Part shown: positions 47,927 to 57,109 of the stretch, in pieces | How the letters are laid out: each line of letters opens with the position of its first letter | Position numbering within the stretch: the stretch's first letter is position 1 | Assembly (NCBI RefSeq): GCF_009901565.1 | Contig: NZ_WXEW01000001.1 | Coordinates: 806,001-870,000, forward strand | Direction of reading: 5' to 3' | Source of the DNA: Herbidospora solisilvae | GTDB lineage: Bacteria > Actinomycetota > Actinomycetes > Streptosporangiales > Streptosporangiaceae | DNA: 64,000 bases | Position numbers and translations under genes: made by a program | Notes under the pieces: generated by a model | Seen by the model: the letters and a program-made list of their open reading frames with translations, nothing else | What the model was told of the DNA's origin: nothing | Database searches by the model: none

Positions 47927-50299
47927 CTACGCCGCCGCCGACTGCCCCACCTTCGCCGGGGTCAGCGCGATCTCCAGGACCTCACGCACGTCGCCGACGG
48001 CGTGGACCTCGAGGTCGGCCAGCACCTCGGCCGGGACGTCGTCGAGATCCGGTTCGTTGCGGGCCGGGATCAGGACGGTCGTGATGCCCGCCCGGTGGGC
48101 GGCCAGCAGCTTCTGCTTGACGCCGCCGATCGGGAGGACCCGGCCGGTCAGCGACACCTCACCGGTCATCGCCACGTCGTTCCGCACCGGCCGCCCGCTG
48201 AGCAGCGAGGCCAGCGCGGTCGTCATGGTGACGCCGGCCGAGGGGCCGTCCTTCGGCACCGCGCCCGCCGGGACGTGGATGTGGACCTGGCGGTCCTTCA
48301 GCGACCCGACCGGCAGCTCCAGCTCCGCGCCGCGCGAGCGCAGGTAGGAGAGCGCGATCTGGGCCGACTCCTTCATCACGTCACCGAGCTGACCGGTCAG
48401 GGTCACCCCGGTCGAGCCGGTCTCGGGGTCGGCCAGCGACGCCTCGACGTAGAGGACGTCACCACCCGCGCCGGTCACCGCCAGGCCGGTCGACACGCCG
48501 GGCACCGAGGTGCGCTGGCGCGACTCGGGCAGCGACGACTCGGGCACGTGGCGCGGCCGGCCGAGGTAGCCGACCAGGTCGGCGTCGGTGACGGTCAGCG
48601 GCAGGGTCCTGTCGCCCAGCGAGACCGCCGCGGCGACCTTGCGCAGCACCCGCGCGACCGCCCGCTCCAGGGAGCGCACGCCCGCCTCGCGGGTGTACTC
48701 CCCCGCGACGCGGCGCAGCGCCTCGTCGTCGATCGTGACCTCGTCGGGGGTCAGGCCCGCCTTCTCGAGCTGCCGGGGCAGCAGGTGGTCGCGGGCGATG
48801 ACGACCTTCTCGTCCTCGGTGTAGCCGTCGAGGGTGACGACGTCCATGCGGTCGAGCAGCGGGCCGGGGATCTGCTCCAGGGCGTTGGCCGTGGCCAGGA
48901 ACAGCACGTCGGACAGGTCGAGCTCGACCTCGAGGTAGTGGTCGCGGAAGGTGTGGTTCTGCGCCGGGTCGAGCACCTCCAGCAGCGCCGCCGTCGGGTC
49001 GCCCCGGTAGTCGGCGCCGACCTTGTCGACCTCGTCGAGCAGCACGACCGGGTTCATCGAGCCCGCCTCGCGGATCGCCCGGACGATGCGGCCGGGCAGC
49101 GCGCCGACGTAGGTCCGCCGGTGGCCGCGGATCTCCGCCTCGTCGCGGATGCCGCCCAGCGCGACCCGGACGAACTTGCGGCCCATGGCGCGGGCCACCG
49201 ACTCGCCGAGCGAGGTCTTGCCGACTCCGGGAGGGCCGGCCAGCGCGAGCACCGCGCCGGACCGCCGCCCGCCGACGACGCCGAGCCCCTGGTCGGCGCG
49301 GCGCTTGCGGACCGCGAGGTATTCGATGATCCGGTCCTTCACGTCCTCCAGGCCGGTGTGGTCGGCGTCGAGGATCGCGCGGGCGCCGGCGATGTCGTAC
49401 TCGTCTTCGGTGCGGGTGTTCCACGGCAGGTCGAGGACGGTGTCGAGCCAGGTGCGGATCCAGCCGGTCTCGGGCGACTGGTCGGAGGTGCGCTCCAGCT
49501 TGTCGACCTCCTTGAGCGCCGCCTCGCGCACCTTCTCGGGCAGGTCGGCCGCCTCAACCCGGGCCCGGTAGTCCTCTTCCTCGGTCTCGGGGTCGCCGTT
49601 CAGCTCGGCCAGCTCCTTGCGGACCGCCGCGAGCTGCTGGCGGAGCAGGAACTCGCGCTGCTGCTTCTCCATGCCCTCCTGGACGTCCTTGCGGATCGTC
49701 TCGGCGACGTCGACCTCGGCGAGGTGGTCGCGGGCCCAGCCGACGAGCTTCTCCAGCCGCTCGCCCGCGTCGGGGGTCTCCAGGAGGAGCAGCTTCTGCG
49801 CGGTCGAGAGCCAGGGCGCGTAGCCGGAGCTGTCGGCCAGCACCGAGGGGTCGTCGATGCCGTTGACCTGGTCGACGACCTGCCAGGCGCCGCGCTTCTG
49901 CAGGATCGTGGTGGTGAGCGCCTTGTACTCCTTCATCAGGGAGCTCACCTTGGCGTCGGGCTCGCCGGCGGCCTTGGCCACGAGGGTGGCCTCGACCCAC
50001 AGGGCCGCGCCAGGGCCGGTCGTGCCGGTGCCCACGCGGGCGCGCGCCACACCCCGCACCACGGCGGCGGGCTCGCCTCCGGGCAGCCTGCCCACCTGCT
50101 CGACCACGGCGCTGACGCCGACCGCCCCGTAGTGCCCGTCGATGCGGGGCACCAGGAGGACCTGCGGCTTCTTCGCGCCGGTGGCCTGGGCGGCCTCGAT
50201 CGCCGCGCGCACCTCGGAGTCGGACAGATCGAGGGGGACGACCATGCCGGGCAGGACGACCTCGTCGTCCAGGGGCAGGACGGGAAGGATCTCAGTCAT
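47927..50299 (-). CDS. lon: ATP-dependent protease Lon
   Basis: 790 residues. N-terminal substrate-binding LAN domain ([22 protein letters not shown]), coiled-coil part around 200-260, AAA+ domain with Walker [16 protein letters not shown] and Walker [15 protein letters not shown], and the Ser-Lys proteolytic domain with [10 protein letters not shown] (Ser) and [14 protein letters not shown] (Lys). Cytoplasmic homohexameric protease for damaged and regulatory proteins. A HspR-type box (CTTGAGT-N7-GCTCAAC) lies 15 bp before the start, in keeping with heat-shock control of lon in Streptomyces. Confidence 0.97.
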   Translation of the reverse strand: MTEILPVLPLDDEVVLPGMVVPLDLSDSEVRAAIEAAQATGAKKPQVLLVPRIDGHYGAVGVSAVVEQVGRLPGGEPAAVVRGVARARVGTGTTGPGAALWVEATLVAKAAGEPDAKVSSLMKEYKALTTTILQKRGAWQVVDQVNGIDDPSVLADSSGYAPWLSTAQKLLLLETPDAGERLEKLVGWARDHLAEVDVAETIRKDVQEGMEKQQREFLLRQQLAAVRKELAELNGDPETEEEDYRARVEAADLPEKVREAALKEVDKLERTSDQSPETGWIRTWLDTVLDLPWNTRTEDEYDIAGARAILDADHTGLEDVKDRIIEYLAVRKRRADQGLGVVGGRRSGAVLALAGPPGVGKTSLGESVARAMGRKFVRVALGGIRDEAEIRGHRRTYVGALPGRIVRAIREAGSMNPVVLLDEVDKVGADYRGDPTAALLEVLDPAQNHTFRDHYLEVELDLSDVLFLATANALEQIPGPLLDRMDVVTLDGYTEDEKVVIARDHLLPRQLEKAGLTPDEVTIDDEALRRVAGEYTREAGVRSLERAVARVLRKVAAAVSLGDRTLPLTVTDADLVGYLGRPRHVPESSLPESRQRTSVPGVSTGLAVTGAGGDVLYVEASLADPETGSTGVTLTGQLGDVMKESAQIALSYLRSRGAELELPVGSLKDRQVHIHVPAGAVPKDGPSAGVTMTTALASLLSGRPVRNDVAMTGEVSLTGRVLPIGGVKQKLLAAHRAGITTVLIPARNEPDLDDVPAEVLADLEVHAVGDVREVLEIALTPAKVGQSAAA

Positions 50300-50313
50300 G
50301 CGTGCTCCTCAGC

Positions 50314-50334
50314 CTTGAGTTATATGCGCTCAAC
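50314..50334. promoter_or_regulatory. HspR-binding HAIR-like box upstream of lon
   Basis: CTTGAGT-TATATGC-GCTCAAC matches the HspR-associated inverted repeat consensus CTTGAGT-N7-ACTCAAG at 12 of 14 fixed positions. It ends 15 bp upstream of the lon ATG, close enough to block the promoter or ribosome-binding region. HspR represses the dnaK operon, clpB and lon in streptomycetes. Confidence 0.8.
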
Positions 50335-50491
50335 TAAGGCGAGTCCCATGATGTTCCCAAGCTTGCGTGCGTTCGCTGAGAGCGATCGTAATCGTGTAAT
50401 CAGGTTTAACGACACCCTGTCATCAACCTGTTGACGATCGCGCCGAAGGTTTGTGACACTTCGTCATGAACGACACTCTGAGGAGCCTGCC

Positions 50492-51133
50492 ATGGGTTTT
50501 GCCGAGGTCCTGCGGACCGCGACCTGGACCGACCACGAGTCCGCGGAGGACGACAGCTACCTGAAGAACCTGATGGCGGGCAGGCTCAGTCCCGAGGCCT
50601 ACGGCGAGATGGTCGCCCAGCACTACTTCGCCTATGTGGCCCTCGACGGCGCGTCCAGGCGGCTGGCCGGCGACCCCGTCGCCGGGGCCTTCGTCTTCCC
50701 CGAGCTCTACCGGGAGGAGGCGCTCGTCCGCGACCTCACGACCATCTACGGCGACGACTGGGCCTCCCGCATCGCCCCCAGCAAGCCGACGCAGACGCTC
50801 GTCGCCCGGATCAACCAGGTTTCCGACTGGCCGGGCGGATACGTGGCCCACCATTACACTCGGTACCTCGGCGACCTGTCCGGCGGGCAGTTCATCCGGA
50901 TGGAACTGCAGAAGATCTACGGCTACGGCAAGGGAGGCGGCGTGGACTTCTACCACTTCGACATCGGCAGCCTCCCCCGGTTCAAGGACGAATACCGCCG
51001 CCGCCTCGACGTGCTCGGCGAGAGCCTCGACGAGGCCGGCCGGCAGCGTGTGATCCGGGAGACCCGGCTGGCCTACCAGCTGAACACCGAGGTGCTCGGC
51101 GACCTGGGCCGGGTGGCCACGGTGGCGGCCTGA
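50492..51133 (+). CDS. Biliverdin-producing heme oxygenase
   Basis: 213 residues; GAGGAG lies 8 bp before the ATG. Heme oxygenase fold: the proximal His is H15 in TDHESAEDDSYL, and the distal helix has YLGDLSGGQFI. It opens heme to biliverdin, CO and iron. The cell would use it for iron recovery or heme detoxification. It is followed directly by a TetR regulator (1-bp gap), so the pair is probably cotranscribed. No heme-uptake genes are in view. Confidence 0.93.
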   Translation: MGFAEVLRTATWTDHESAEDDSYLKNLMAGRLSPEAYGEMVAQHYFAYVALDGASRRLAGDPVAGAFVFPELYREEALVRDLTTIYGDDWASRIAPSKPTQTLVARINQVSDWPGGYVAHHYTRYLGDLSGGQFIRMELQKIYGYGKGGGVDFYHFDIGSLPRFKDEYRRRLDVLGESLDEAGRQRVIRETRLAYQLNTEVLGDLGRVATVAA

Positions 51134-51134
51134 C

Positions 51135-51755
51135 GTGCCGCGCATCTCGGCCGCCACGATCGGCGAGCACCGCGCCCAGACCCAGGAGAAGATCCTGGAG
51201 GCCATCGCGCGGCTGGCCCGCAGGCAGGGCATCGACGCGATCTCGATGACCGAGCTGGCGGCCGAGGCCGGCATCACCCGGACCGTCCTCTACAACTACT
51301 TCCCCGACAAGACGGCGCTGCTGCTGGCCTTCACCGAGCGGGTGACCCACTACTTCGTCGAGAGCTACGCCCGCGACCTGCCCGCCGACGCCTCGCCCTC
51401 GGTCCGGCTGCGCGCGTTCGTCCGGCTCCAGCTCACCGGTCTCGTCGCCCACCCCCACCCGGGGGCCGCCGACCTGTCGGCCACGCTCGGGCCCGACGCC
51501 TACCAGCGGCTGGCCGCCCACGTCGCGCCGATGCAGGCGATCCTGCGGGAGATCATCCAGACCGGCGTCGACTCGGGCGAGTTCCGCGTCTCCGACGTCG
51601 AGGCCGCCGCGCGGGCGGTGCTGGCGGTCCTCGGGTCCGAACGCATCCCGCTGACCGAGGGCGGCCGGACCCTGGAGGAGGCCGAGGAGTTCGTCTCGGC
51701 CTTCTGCCTGCGCGCCCTCGGTGACGCCGGCGCGGGTGCGGCGGCTCATTCCTGA
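51135..51755 (+). CDS. TetR-family transcriptional regulator
   Basis: 206 residues from a GTG one base after the heme oxygenase stop. N-terminal helix-turn-helix ILEAIARLARRQGIDAISMTELAAEAGITRTVLYNYFPDKTALL, then an all-helical ligand domain. The operonic link suggests it senses heme or a related molecule and controls the heme oxygenase, though target and ligand are not proven. Confidence 0.92.
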   Translation: MPRISAATIGEHRAQTQEKILEAIARLARRQGIDAISMTELAAEAGITRTVLYNYFPDKTALLLAFTERVTHYFVESYARDLPADASPSVRLRAFVRLQLTGLVAHPHPGAADLSATLGPDAYQRLAAHVAPMQAILREIIQTGVDSGEFRVSDVEAAARAVLAVLGSERIPLTEGGRTLEEAEEFVSAFCLRALGDAGAGAAAHS

Positions 51756-51820
51756 CTTCTCGGATGCCGTCATGGAAATCCAGTGGAACCGTCACATTCC
51801 CCGCGTCTAGCGTGGGCCAG

Positions 51821-52495
51821 ATGACCCCTCAGCTCGCCGCGCTCTGCATCGACGCGCACGACCCACCCGCGCTCGCCCGGTTCTGGGGCGAATTCCTCGG
51901 CTGGAAGGCGGACGGCGACACCACGCTGCTGCCCGCCGACGACACCGGCTTCCGCCTGCGGTTCCTGCCGACCTCGGAGCCCAAGACCCGGCAGAACCCC
52001 ATGCACTTCGACCTCACCAGCGACACCGACGAGGAGCAGCAGGCCACCGTGGCCCGGGCGCTCGCGCTGGGCGCCCGGCACATCGACATCGGGCAACTCC
52101 CCGAGGAGGAGCACGTCGTGCTCGCCGACCCCGAGGGCAACGAGTTCTGCGTCACCGAGGCGACCAACACCTTCCTCGCCGAGTGCGGGTTCATCGGGGC
52201 GCTGGCCTGCGACGGGTCGCAGGCGGTCGGCTACTTCTGGAGCGCGGCCCTGGGCTGGCCGCTGGTGTGGGACCAGAACGAGGAGACCGCGATCCGGTCG
52301 CCGCACGGCGGCCCGAAGATCACCTGGGGCGGCCCGCCGCTGCCGGTCAAGACCGGGAAGAACCGGTTGCACTTCGACCTCGCCCAGGTGGAGATCGACC
52401 GGCTGGTCGCCCTCGGGGCGACCCGGCTCGGCGTCGCCGAGGGCCGGGTGCTCATGGCCGACCCCGACGGCAACGAGTTCTGCGTGCTCGGCTGA
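51821..52495 (+). CDS. VOC-superfamily (glyoxalase-like) protein
   Basis: 224 residues with two VOC repeats: PQLAALCIDAHDPPALARFWGEFLGW and [25 protein letters not shown], each ending in LADPEGNEFCV or [12 protein letters not shown]. Paired beta-alpha-beta-beta-beta units form one metal-binding pocket. Function can be glyoxalase, dioxygenase or antibiotic binding. ATG start chosen because it begins the first repeat; an earlier in-frame ATG at 51764 would add a non-homologous leader. The last 265 bp overlap an antisense reading frame discussed below. Confidence 0.85.
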   Translation: MTPQLAALCIDAHDPPALARFWGEFLGWKADGDTTLLPADDTGFRLRFLPTSEPKTRQNPMHFDLTSDTDEEQQATVARALALGARHIDIGQLPEEEHVVLADPEGNEFCVTEATNTFLAECGFIGALACDGSQAVGYFWSAALGWPLVWDQNEETAIRSPHGGPKITWGGPPLPVKTGKNRLHFDLAQVEIDRLVALGATRLGVAEGRVLMADPDGNEFCVLG

Positions 52496-52713
52496 TCGCG
52501 GTGGACCATGACGGTCACCGCGCCCATCAGCACGGCGGCCAGGATCGTGGCCAGCACGATCAGCGTCATCTCGGTCCGGCTCACCTCCCACTGGAAACGC
52601 CCCCGCGCCATCTCGGCGCAGGTGGCGTTCAGCCGGTCGATGCGCGCCGCGAAGGCGCGGTCGTCCTCGCGGAGCCGGCGGGCCATCTCGGCCAGCACGC
52701 GCTCGTCATCCAC
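52231..52713 (-). CDS. Small membrane protein, DUF3040-like, cotranscribed with ctaD
   Basis: The first about 75 residues ([20 protein letters not shown], then a hydrophobic segment [20 protein letters not shown]) look like the actinobacterial DUF3040 family with a soluble helix and one membrane helix. The frame stays open to 52231, overlapping the end of the convergent VOC gene by 265 bp; that part has shadow-like composition, so the true functional part may be only up to about 52490. The start overlaps the ctaD stop by 8 bp. Confidence 0.55.
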   Translation of the reverse strand: MDDERVLAEMARRLREDDRAFAARIDRLNATCAEMARGRFQWEVSRTEMTLIVLATILAAVLMGAVTVMVHRDQPSTQNSLPSGSAMSTRPSATPSRVAPRATSRSISTWARSKCNRFFPVLTGSGGPPQVIFGPPCGDRIAVSSFWSHTSGQPRAALQK

Positions 52714-54364
52714 TGGGGATCCCGCGCCGGGTGACGTGGGGATACTTGAGGTCGAACGCCGGCCGCTCCGACCTGATGGGCGGGATGCGGTGGAAGTTGT
52801 GGCGGGGCGGCGGGCACGACGTCGTCCACTCCAGGCTGTTGCCGAAGCCCCACGGGTCGTCGACGTCGACCCTCGGCGCGTACTTGGCCGTGTACCAGAC
52901 GTTGAACAGGAACGGCAGCGTCGAGATGCCGAGGATGAGCGCGCCCACCGAGGAGACCACGTTCAGGGCGGTGAAGCCGTCGACGGGGCTGTAGTCGGCG
53001 TACCTTCGCGGCATGCCCGAGATGCCCAGCCAGTGCTGCACCAGGAACGTGGTGTGGAAGCCGATGAACAGCGGCCAGAAGTGCCAGCGGCCCAGCCGGA
53101 AGTCGAGCATGCGGCCGGTCCACTTGGGCCACCAGAAGTAGAAGCCGCCGAACATGGCGAACACGACCGTGCCGAACAGCACGTAGTGGAAGTGGGCCAC
53201 CACGAAGTAGGAGTCGTGGGCCTGGAAGTCGAGCGGCGGGCTGGCCAGGATGACGCCCGTGATCCCGCCGAACAGGAACGTCACCAGGAAGCCGACCGCG
53301 AACAACATCGGCGGCTCGAACGACAGGTGGCCGCGCCACATCGTGCCGATCCAGTTGAAGAACTTCACCCCGGTCGGCACCGCGATCAGGAACGACATGA
53401 ACGAGAAGAACGGCAGCAGCACCCGCCCGGTGGCGAACATGTGGTGCGCCCAGACGGTGACCGACAGACCGGTGATCGAGATGGTCGCGCCGACCAGGCC
53501 GACGTAGCCGAACAGCGGTTTGCGGCTGAAGACCGGGATGATCTCGGTGACGATGCCGAAGAACGGCAGCGCCACGATGTAGACCTCGGGGTGGCCGAAG
53601 AACCAGAACAGGTGCTGCCACAACATCGGGCCGCCGACCTCGGGGTCGTAGACGTGCGCGCCCAGCCGCCGGTCGGCCTCCAGCACCAGCAGCGCCGCCG
53701 CCAGCACCGGGAACGCGATCAGCACGAGCACGCTGGTCAGCAGGATGTTCCAGGTGAAGATCGGCATCCGGAACATGGTCATGCCGGGCGCCCGCATGGT
53801 GATGATCGTGGTGATGAAGTTGACCGCGCCCAGGATCGTGCCGAGCCCCGAGAGCACCAGGCCCATGATCCACAGGTCGCCGCCCATCTCCGGGCTGAAC
53901 GGCCCGGTCGACAGCGGCGTGTAGCCCGTCCAGCCGAACGACGGGGCGCCCTCGGCGTTGAAGAGGCTCGCGGTCACCCCCAGGCCGCCGAACAGGAACA
54001 ACCAGAAGCTGACCGCGTTCAGCCGGGGGAAGGCCACGTCGGGGGCGCCGATCTGCAGCGGCATGACGACGTTGGCGAACCCGGCGAACAGCGGGGTGGC
54101 GAACAGCAGCAGCATCAGCGTGCCGTGCAGCGTGAACAACCGGTTGTACTGCTCGTTGGAGACGATCTGGAGGCCCGGATGGGCCAGCTCCGCGCGGATG
54201 AGCAGCGCCATGATCCCGGCGACCAGGAAGAAGAAGAACGCGGAGATCAGGTACATGTAACCGATCACCTTGTGGTCGGTCGTGGTCAGCCACGACACGA
54301 TGACCGTGCCCTTGCCCCGTTTGACGGGAGCGAGCGGAGAAGTGATCGGCTCTTGGACGGCCAT
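52706..54364 (-). CDS. ctaD: Cytochrome c oxidase subunit I
   Basis: 552 residues with 12 hydrophobic segments. Ligands: His of LFTLHGTLM (low-spin heme), [14 protein letters not shown] (CuB His and cross-linked Tyr region), [10 protein letters not shown] (two CuB His) and [11 protein letters not shown] (heme ligands). It is an aa3-type catalytic subunit of the actinobacterial kind, without the ctaC/ctaE partners nearby, so it is a lone copy. A short membrane protein gene follows it, overlapping by 8 bp. Confidence 0.96.
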   Translation of the reverse strand: MAVQEPITSPLAPVKRGKGTVIVSWLTTTDHKVIGYMYLISAFFFFLVAGIMALLIRAELAHPGLQIVSNEQYNRLFTLHGTLMLLLFATPLFAGFANVVMPLQIGAPDVAFPRLNAVSFWLFLFGGLGVTASLFNAEGAPSFGWTGYTPLSTGPFSPEMGGDLWIMGLVLSGLGTILGAVNFITTIITMRAPGMTMFRMPIFTWNILLTSVLVLIAFPVLAAALLVLEADRRLGAHVYDPEVGGPMLWQHLFWFFGHPEVYIVALPFFGIVTEIIPVFSRKPLFGYVGLVGATISITGLSVTVWAHHMFATGRVLLPFFSFMSFLIAVPTGVKFFNWIGTMWRGHLSFEPPMLFAVGFLVTFLFGGITGVILASPPLDFQAHDSYFVVAHFHYVLFGTVVFAMFGGFYFWWPKWTGRMLDFRLGRWHFWPLFIGFHTTFLVQHWLGISGMPRRYADYSPVDGFTALNVVSSVGALILGISTLPFLFNVWYTAKYAPRVDVDDPWGFGNSLEWTTSCPPPRHNFHRIPPIRSERPAFDLKYPHVTRRGIPSG

Positions 54365-54592
54365 GGGCAGCGCACCTGTCTGTCATGCGGGACGGCCCGC
54401 TCCGGACGATGAACGGCACTCTGATTCGGCCGACGAGAAAATACCCGGCGGCCCGTCGCGCATAACTTGTCCACGTTTTTGCCGCCTCCCAGATTTAGCG
54501 TTGACGGAAGAATTCTCCGCGCGCGGGACATGACCCCCGGGAACTCGGGTAAGCCGAGATGAATCGCCGATTCGAGTAATCGAGGAGCGTGG

Positions 54593-55315
54593 ATGCTCGC
54601 CTTTTATGATCACGAGGAGTCGGAATTCTACGGGCTCTGCGTTGAGGAGCTCCTCACCCGCCGACCTGCGATAAGACACGTTCACGAATTCGGCGCCGGC
54701 TCCGGGCAGGCCATGGTGAGCACCATTCAGCGCATCGATTTCCAGGGCCGGATGCGTGGTTTCGAACTCGACGAGACGTCCGCCGCGTCCGCCCGCGAGC
54801 TGATCCACCAGACCGGCCTGACCGGGCGTTATGAGGTTCGGCACGGCGATTTCTTCACCGGCCTCCACCCGTGGGAGAAACGGCGCTGCGTGGTCGCCAA
54901 TCCGCCTTATCTCCCCCATCCGGAGGAGCGGCCGGCCTTTCCGCACCTGTCGGGCGGGCACTCGGGCGCGGCCATCAGCAAACGCCTCCTGTCGGCCGGC
55001 TTCGACACGGTGCTCATGATGATCTCGTCGTACGCCGACCCCTTTTCCGTGCTGGAGCACGCCCGCGACTGCGGGTACACGCTGACGAGCTGGATGGTGC
55101 TGCCGCTGCGCATGGGCGAGTTCTCCCGCCGGCCCCACGTCCGGAGCCGGATCGACGCCATGTCGCGGGCCGGTACCGCCTTCGTGGACGGGGAGAGGTA
55201 CCTGCTGGCCGGCGGGGTCTGGGACCGGACCGGCGGCGTCTCCGGCGACCAGTCGGCCGTGTTGTCGCGGGTGATGTCCCGGTTCGGGGTGGCCGACCGG
55301 CAGCCCGTCAGCTGA
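54593..55315 (+). CDS. Class I SAM-dependent methyltransferase with NPPY motif
   Basis: 240 residues; GAGGAGC before the ATG. Motif I HEFGAGSGQAM and motif IV VVANPPYLPHPE. The NPPY motif is usual in enzymes that methylate planar amine or amide groups (adenine-N6, glutamine as in PrmC/HemK). It lacks the typical PrmC N-domain, being short. No restriction enzyme lies next to it. The upstream 228-bp gap (54365-54592) divides it from ctaD; I see no further gene there. Its last 8 bp overlap the end of the convergent sensor-kinase gene. Confidence 0.85.
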   Translation: MLAFYDHEESEFYGLCVEELLTRRPAIRHVHEFGAGSGQAMVSTIQRIDFQGRMRGFELDETSAASARELIHQTGLTGRYEVRHGDFFTGLHPWEKRRCVVANPPYLPHPEERPAFPHLSGGHSGAAISKRLLSAGFDTVLMMISSYADPFSVLEHARDCGYTLTSWMVLPLRMGEFSRRPHVRSRIDAMSRAGTAFVDGERYLLAGGVWDRTGGVSGDQSAVLSRVMSRFGVADRQPVS

Positions 55316-56372
55316 CGGCCGGGAAGCGGGCGAGGAGCTCCAGCCCGCCGCCGGGGTTGGGGCGGGCCTCCATCCGGGCGCCGTGGGCGCGGGCGATGGC
55401 GGCGGCGATCGACAGGCCCAGGCCGGCGCCCTGCGTACGGGTCGTGCCGATGCGCCGGAACGGGGCGAACAGGTCGCCGAACCGCTCGGGCGGCACGTGG
55501 GGGCCGGTGTTGGCGACCCGCAGCACGCCGTCGCCGGTCAGGGTGACCCGCGCGGTCCCCCGGGGCACGTTGTGGCGCACGGCGTTGCCCGCGAGGTTGG
55601 TCACCAGGCGGTGCAGCAGCGTCCGGTCGCCGAGGACGGTGCACGGCTCGGCCGTCACGGTCACGGTGACGTCGCCGTGGTCGAGCTCGGCCACCGCGAG
55701 CCGGACCACCTCCGAGAGCTCCACCTCCTCCGGCGCCTCGATCCCGTGCTCGGCCTGGGCGAGCGTCAGCAGGGCGTCGATGAGGCGCTCGCTGCGCCGG
55801 TTGGCGGCCAGCAGCTTGTCCTTGACGGGGCCGACGTCGTCGGGCAGGCCGATCTCGATCGCGGCGCGCTGGACGGCCAGCGGCGTGCGCAGCTCATGGG
55901 AGGCGGTGGCGATGAAGCGGCGCTGCCCCTCGACCGAGCGCTCCAGCCGGGCCAGCATCTCGTCGAAGGTGTCGGCCAGCTCGCGCAGTTCGTCCCGCGG
56001 GCCGGTCAGCGAGATGCGCTCGTGCAGGTTCGACAACGACAGGCGGCGGGCCGTCGCGGTGATGCGGTGGACCGGCCGCAGCATGCGCCCGGCGAAGAAC
56101 CAGCCGACGGCGAGCGAGACCAGGGTCATCGCGACGATGGCCACGCCGGTCACCTCCCACTGGTAGGTGACGACCTCCTCCAGGAGGCGCGGTCCCGGCG
56201 GCGGCGGTTCGGCGAGCGGCCGGCCCGGGACGGGGGCATCGGGCGCCGGGGGGCGCGTGCCGACGTGGAGCCGGTGGTGCAGCGACAGGTTGACGCTCGC
56301 CAGCAGCACGACGGCCGTCAGCAGGACGAGTCCCGTGTAGGTGAGCGCGAGCCGGGTCCGGATCGTCCTCAC
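55308..56372 (-). CDS. Sensor histidine kinase of a two-component system
   Basis: 354 residues from a GTG overlapping the response-regulator stop (GTGA). Two transmembrane helices (about 6-28 and 73-93) around a short Pro-rich extracytoplasmic part, HAMP-like linker, H-box FIATASHELRTPL, N-box NLAGNAVRHN, and GAGLGLSIAAAIARAHG of the ATPase. It phosphorylates the preceding regulator. The signal is unknown; the divergent S41 peptidase on the far side of the regulator gene may be a target. Confidence 0.92.
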   Translation of the reverse strand: MRTIRTRLALTYTGLVLLTAVVLLASVNLSLHHRLHVGTRPPAPDAPVPGRPLAEPPPPGPRLLEEVVTYQWEVTGVAIVAMTLVSLAVGWFFAGRMLRPVHRITATARRLSLSNLHERISLTGPRDELRELADTFDEMLARLERSVEGQRRFIATASHELRTPLAVQRAAIEIGLPDDVGPVKDKLLAANRRSERLIDALLTLAQAEHGIEAPEEVELSEVVRLAVAELDHGDVTVTVTAEPCTVLGDRTLLHRLVTNLAGNAVRHNVPRGTARVTLTGDGVLRVANTGPHVPPERFGDLFAPFRRIGTTRTQGAGLGLSIAAAIARAHGARMEARPNPGGGLELLARFPAVS

Positions 56373-57022
56373 AACGTGTACCCCGCTCCGGGCACGGTCC
56401 GGATGCACGGCGGGTCGCCGAGTTTGCCCCGCAACCGGCTGACCACGACCCGCACGACCGTGGTGAACGGGTCGGCGTGCTCGTCCCAGGCCAGCTCCAG
56501 CAGGCGTTCGGCGCTGACGACGGCGCCCTCGGCGCGGAGCAGCGCCTCCAGGACGGCGAACTCCTTCAGCGACAGGTGCAGGTGCCGCCCGTCCCTGGCG
56601 GCCTGCACGCGCCGGGTGTCGAGCACGATCCCGTGGCGGGTCAGCACCGGCGGCACCGGTTCGCGGCTGCGCCGCCCGAGAGCGCGCACCCGGGCCACCA
56701 GTTCGGCGTAGTCGAAGGGTTTGCACAGGTAGTCGTCGGCGCCCAGGCCGAGGCCCGCCACCCGCTCGGGGACCGAGGCCGCCGCCGTCAGCATCAGAAT
56801 GCGGGTGCGGCCGCCGCGTGCGGCCAGGTCGCGGCAGATCTCGTCGCCGTGCACGTCGGGCAGGTCGCGGTCGAGCACGACCACGTCGTAGTCGTGCACC
56901 CCGAGGCGTTCGGCCGCGGCGGCGCCGTCGTAGACGACGTCGACGGCCATCGCGTGCCGGCGCAGGCCCTCGCCGACGAGGTCGGCCAGGTCGCGCTCGT
57001 CCTCCACCACCAAGACTCGCAT
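56369..57022 (-). CDS. OmpR/PhoB-type response regulator
   Basis: 217 residues. Receiver with acidic pocket VVEDERD, phospho-acceptor D51 in VVLDRDLPDVHG, Thr and Lys in MLTAAAS and LCKPFDY; winged-helix C-terminus with TVVRVVVSRLRGKL and VPGAGYTL. Coupled with the kinase by a 4-bp overlap. The divergent S41 peptidase starts 87 bp away. Confidence 0.93.
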   Translation of the reverse strand: MRVLVVEDERDLADLVGEGLRRHAMAVDVVYDGAAAAERLGVHDYDVVVLDRDLPDVHGDEICRDLAARGGRTRILMLTAAASVPERVAGLGLGADDYLCKPFDYAELVARVRALGRRSREPVPPVLTRHGIVLDTRRVQAARDGRHLHLSLKEFAVLEALLRAEGAVVSAERLLELAWDEHADPFTTVVRVVVSRLRGKLGDPPCIRTVPGAGYTL

Positions 57023-57109
57023 GCCCCGTTCCTACCGGGCGCGGGGTTACAGCGGCGTTAGCGTCCCCGTTCACGGCCGTGCAACGCCGGGCCCGCGACA
57101 TTCGGCCGT

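Noticed and set aside
47429-50434. A 1001-codon plus-strand frame opposite lon
   Set aside because: Shadow of lon, which is fully conserved on the minus strand.
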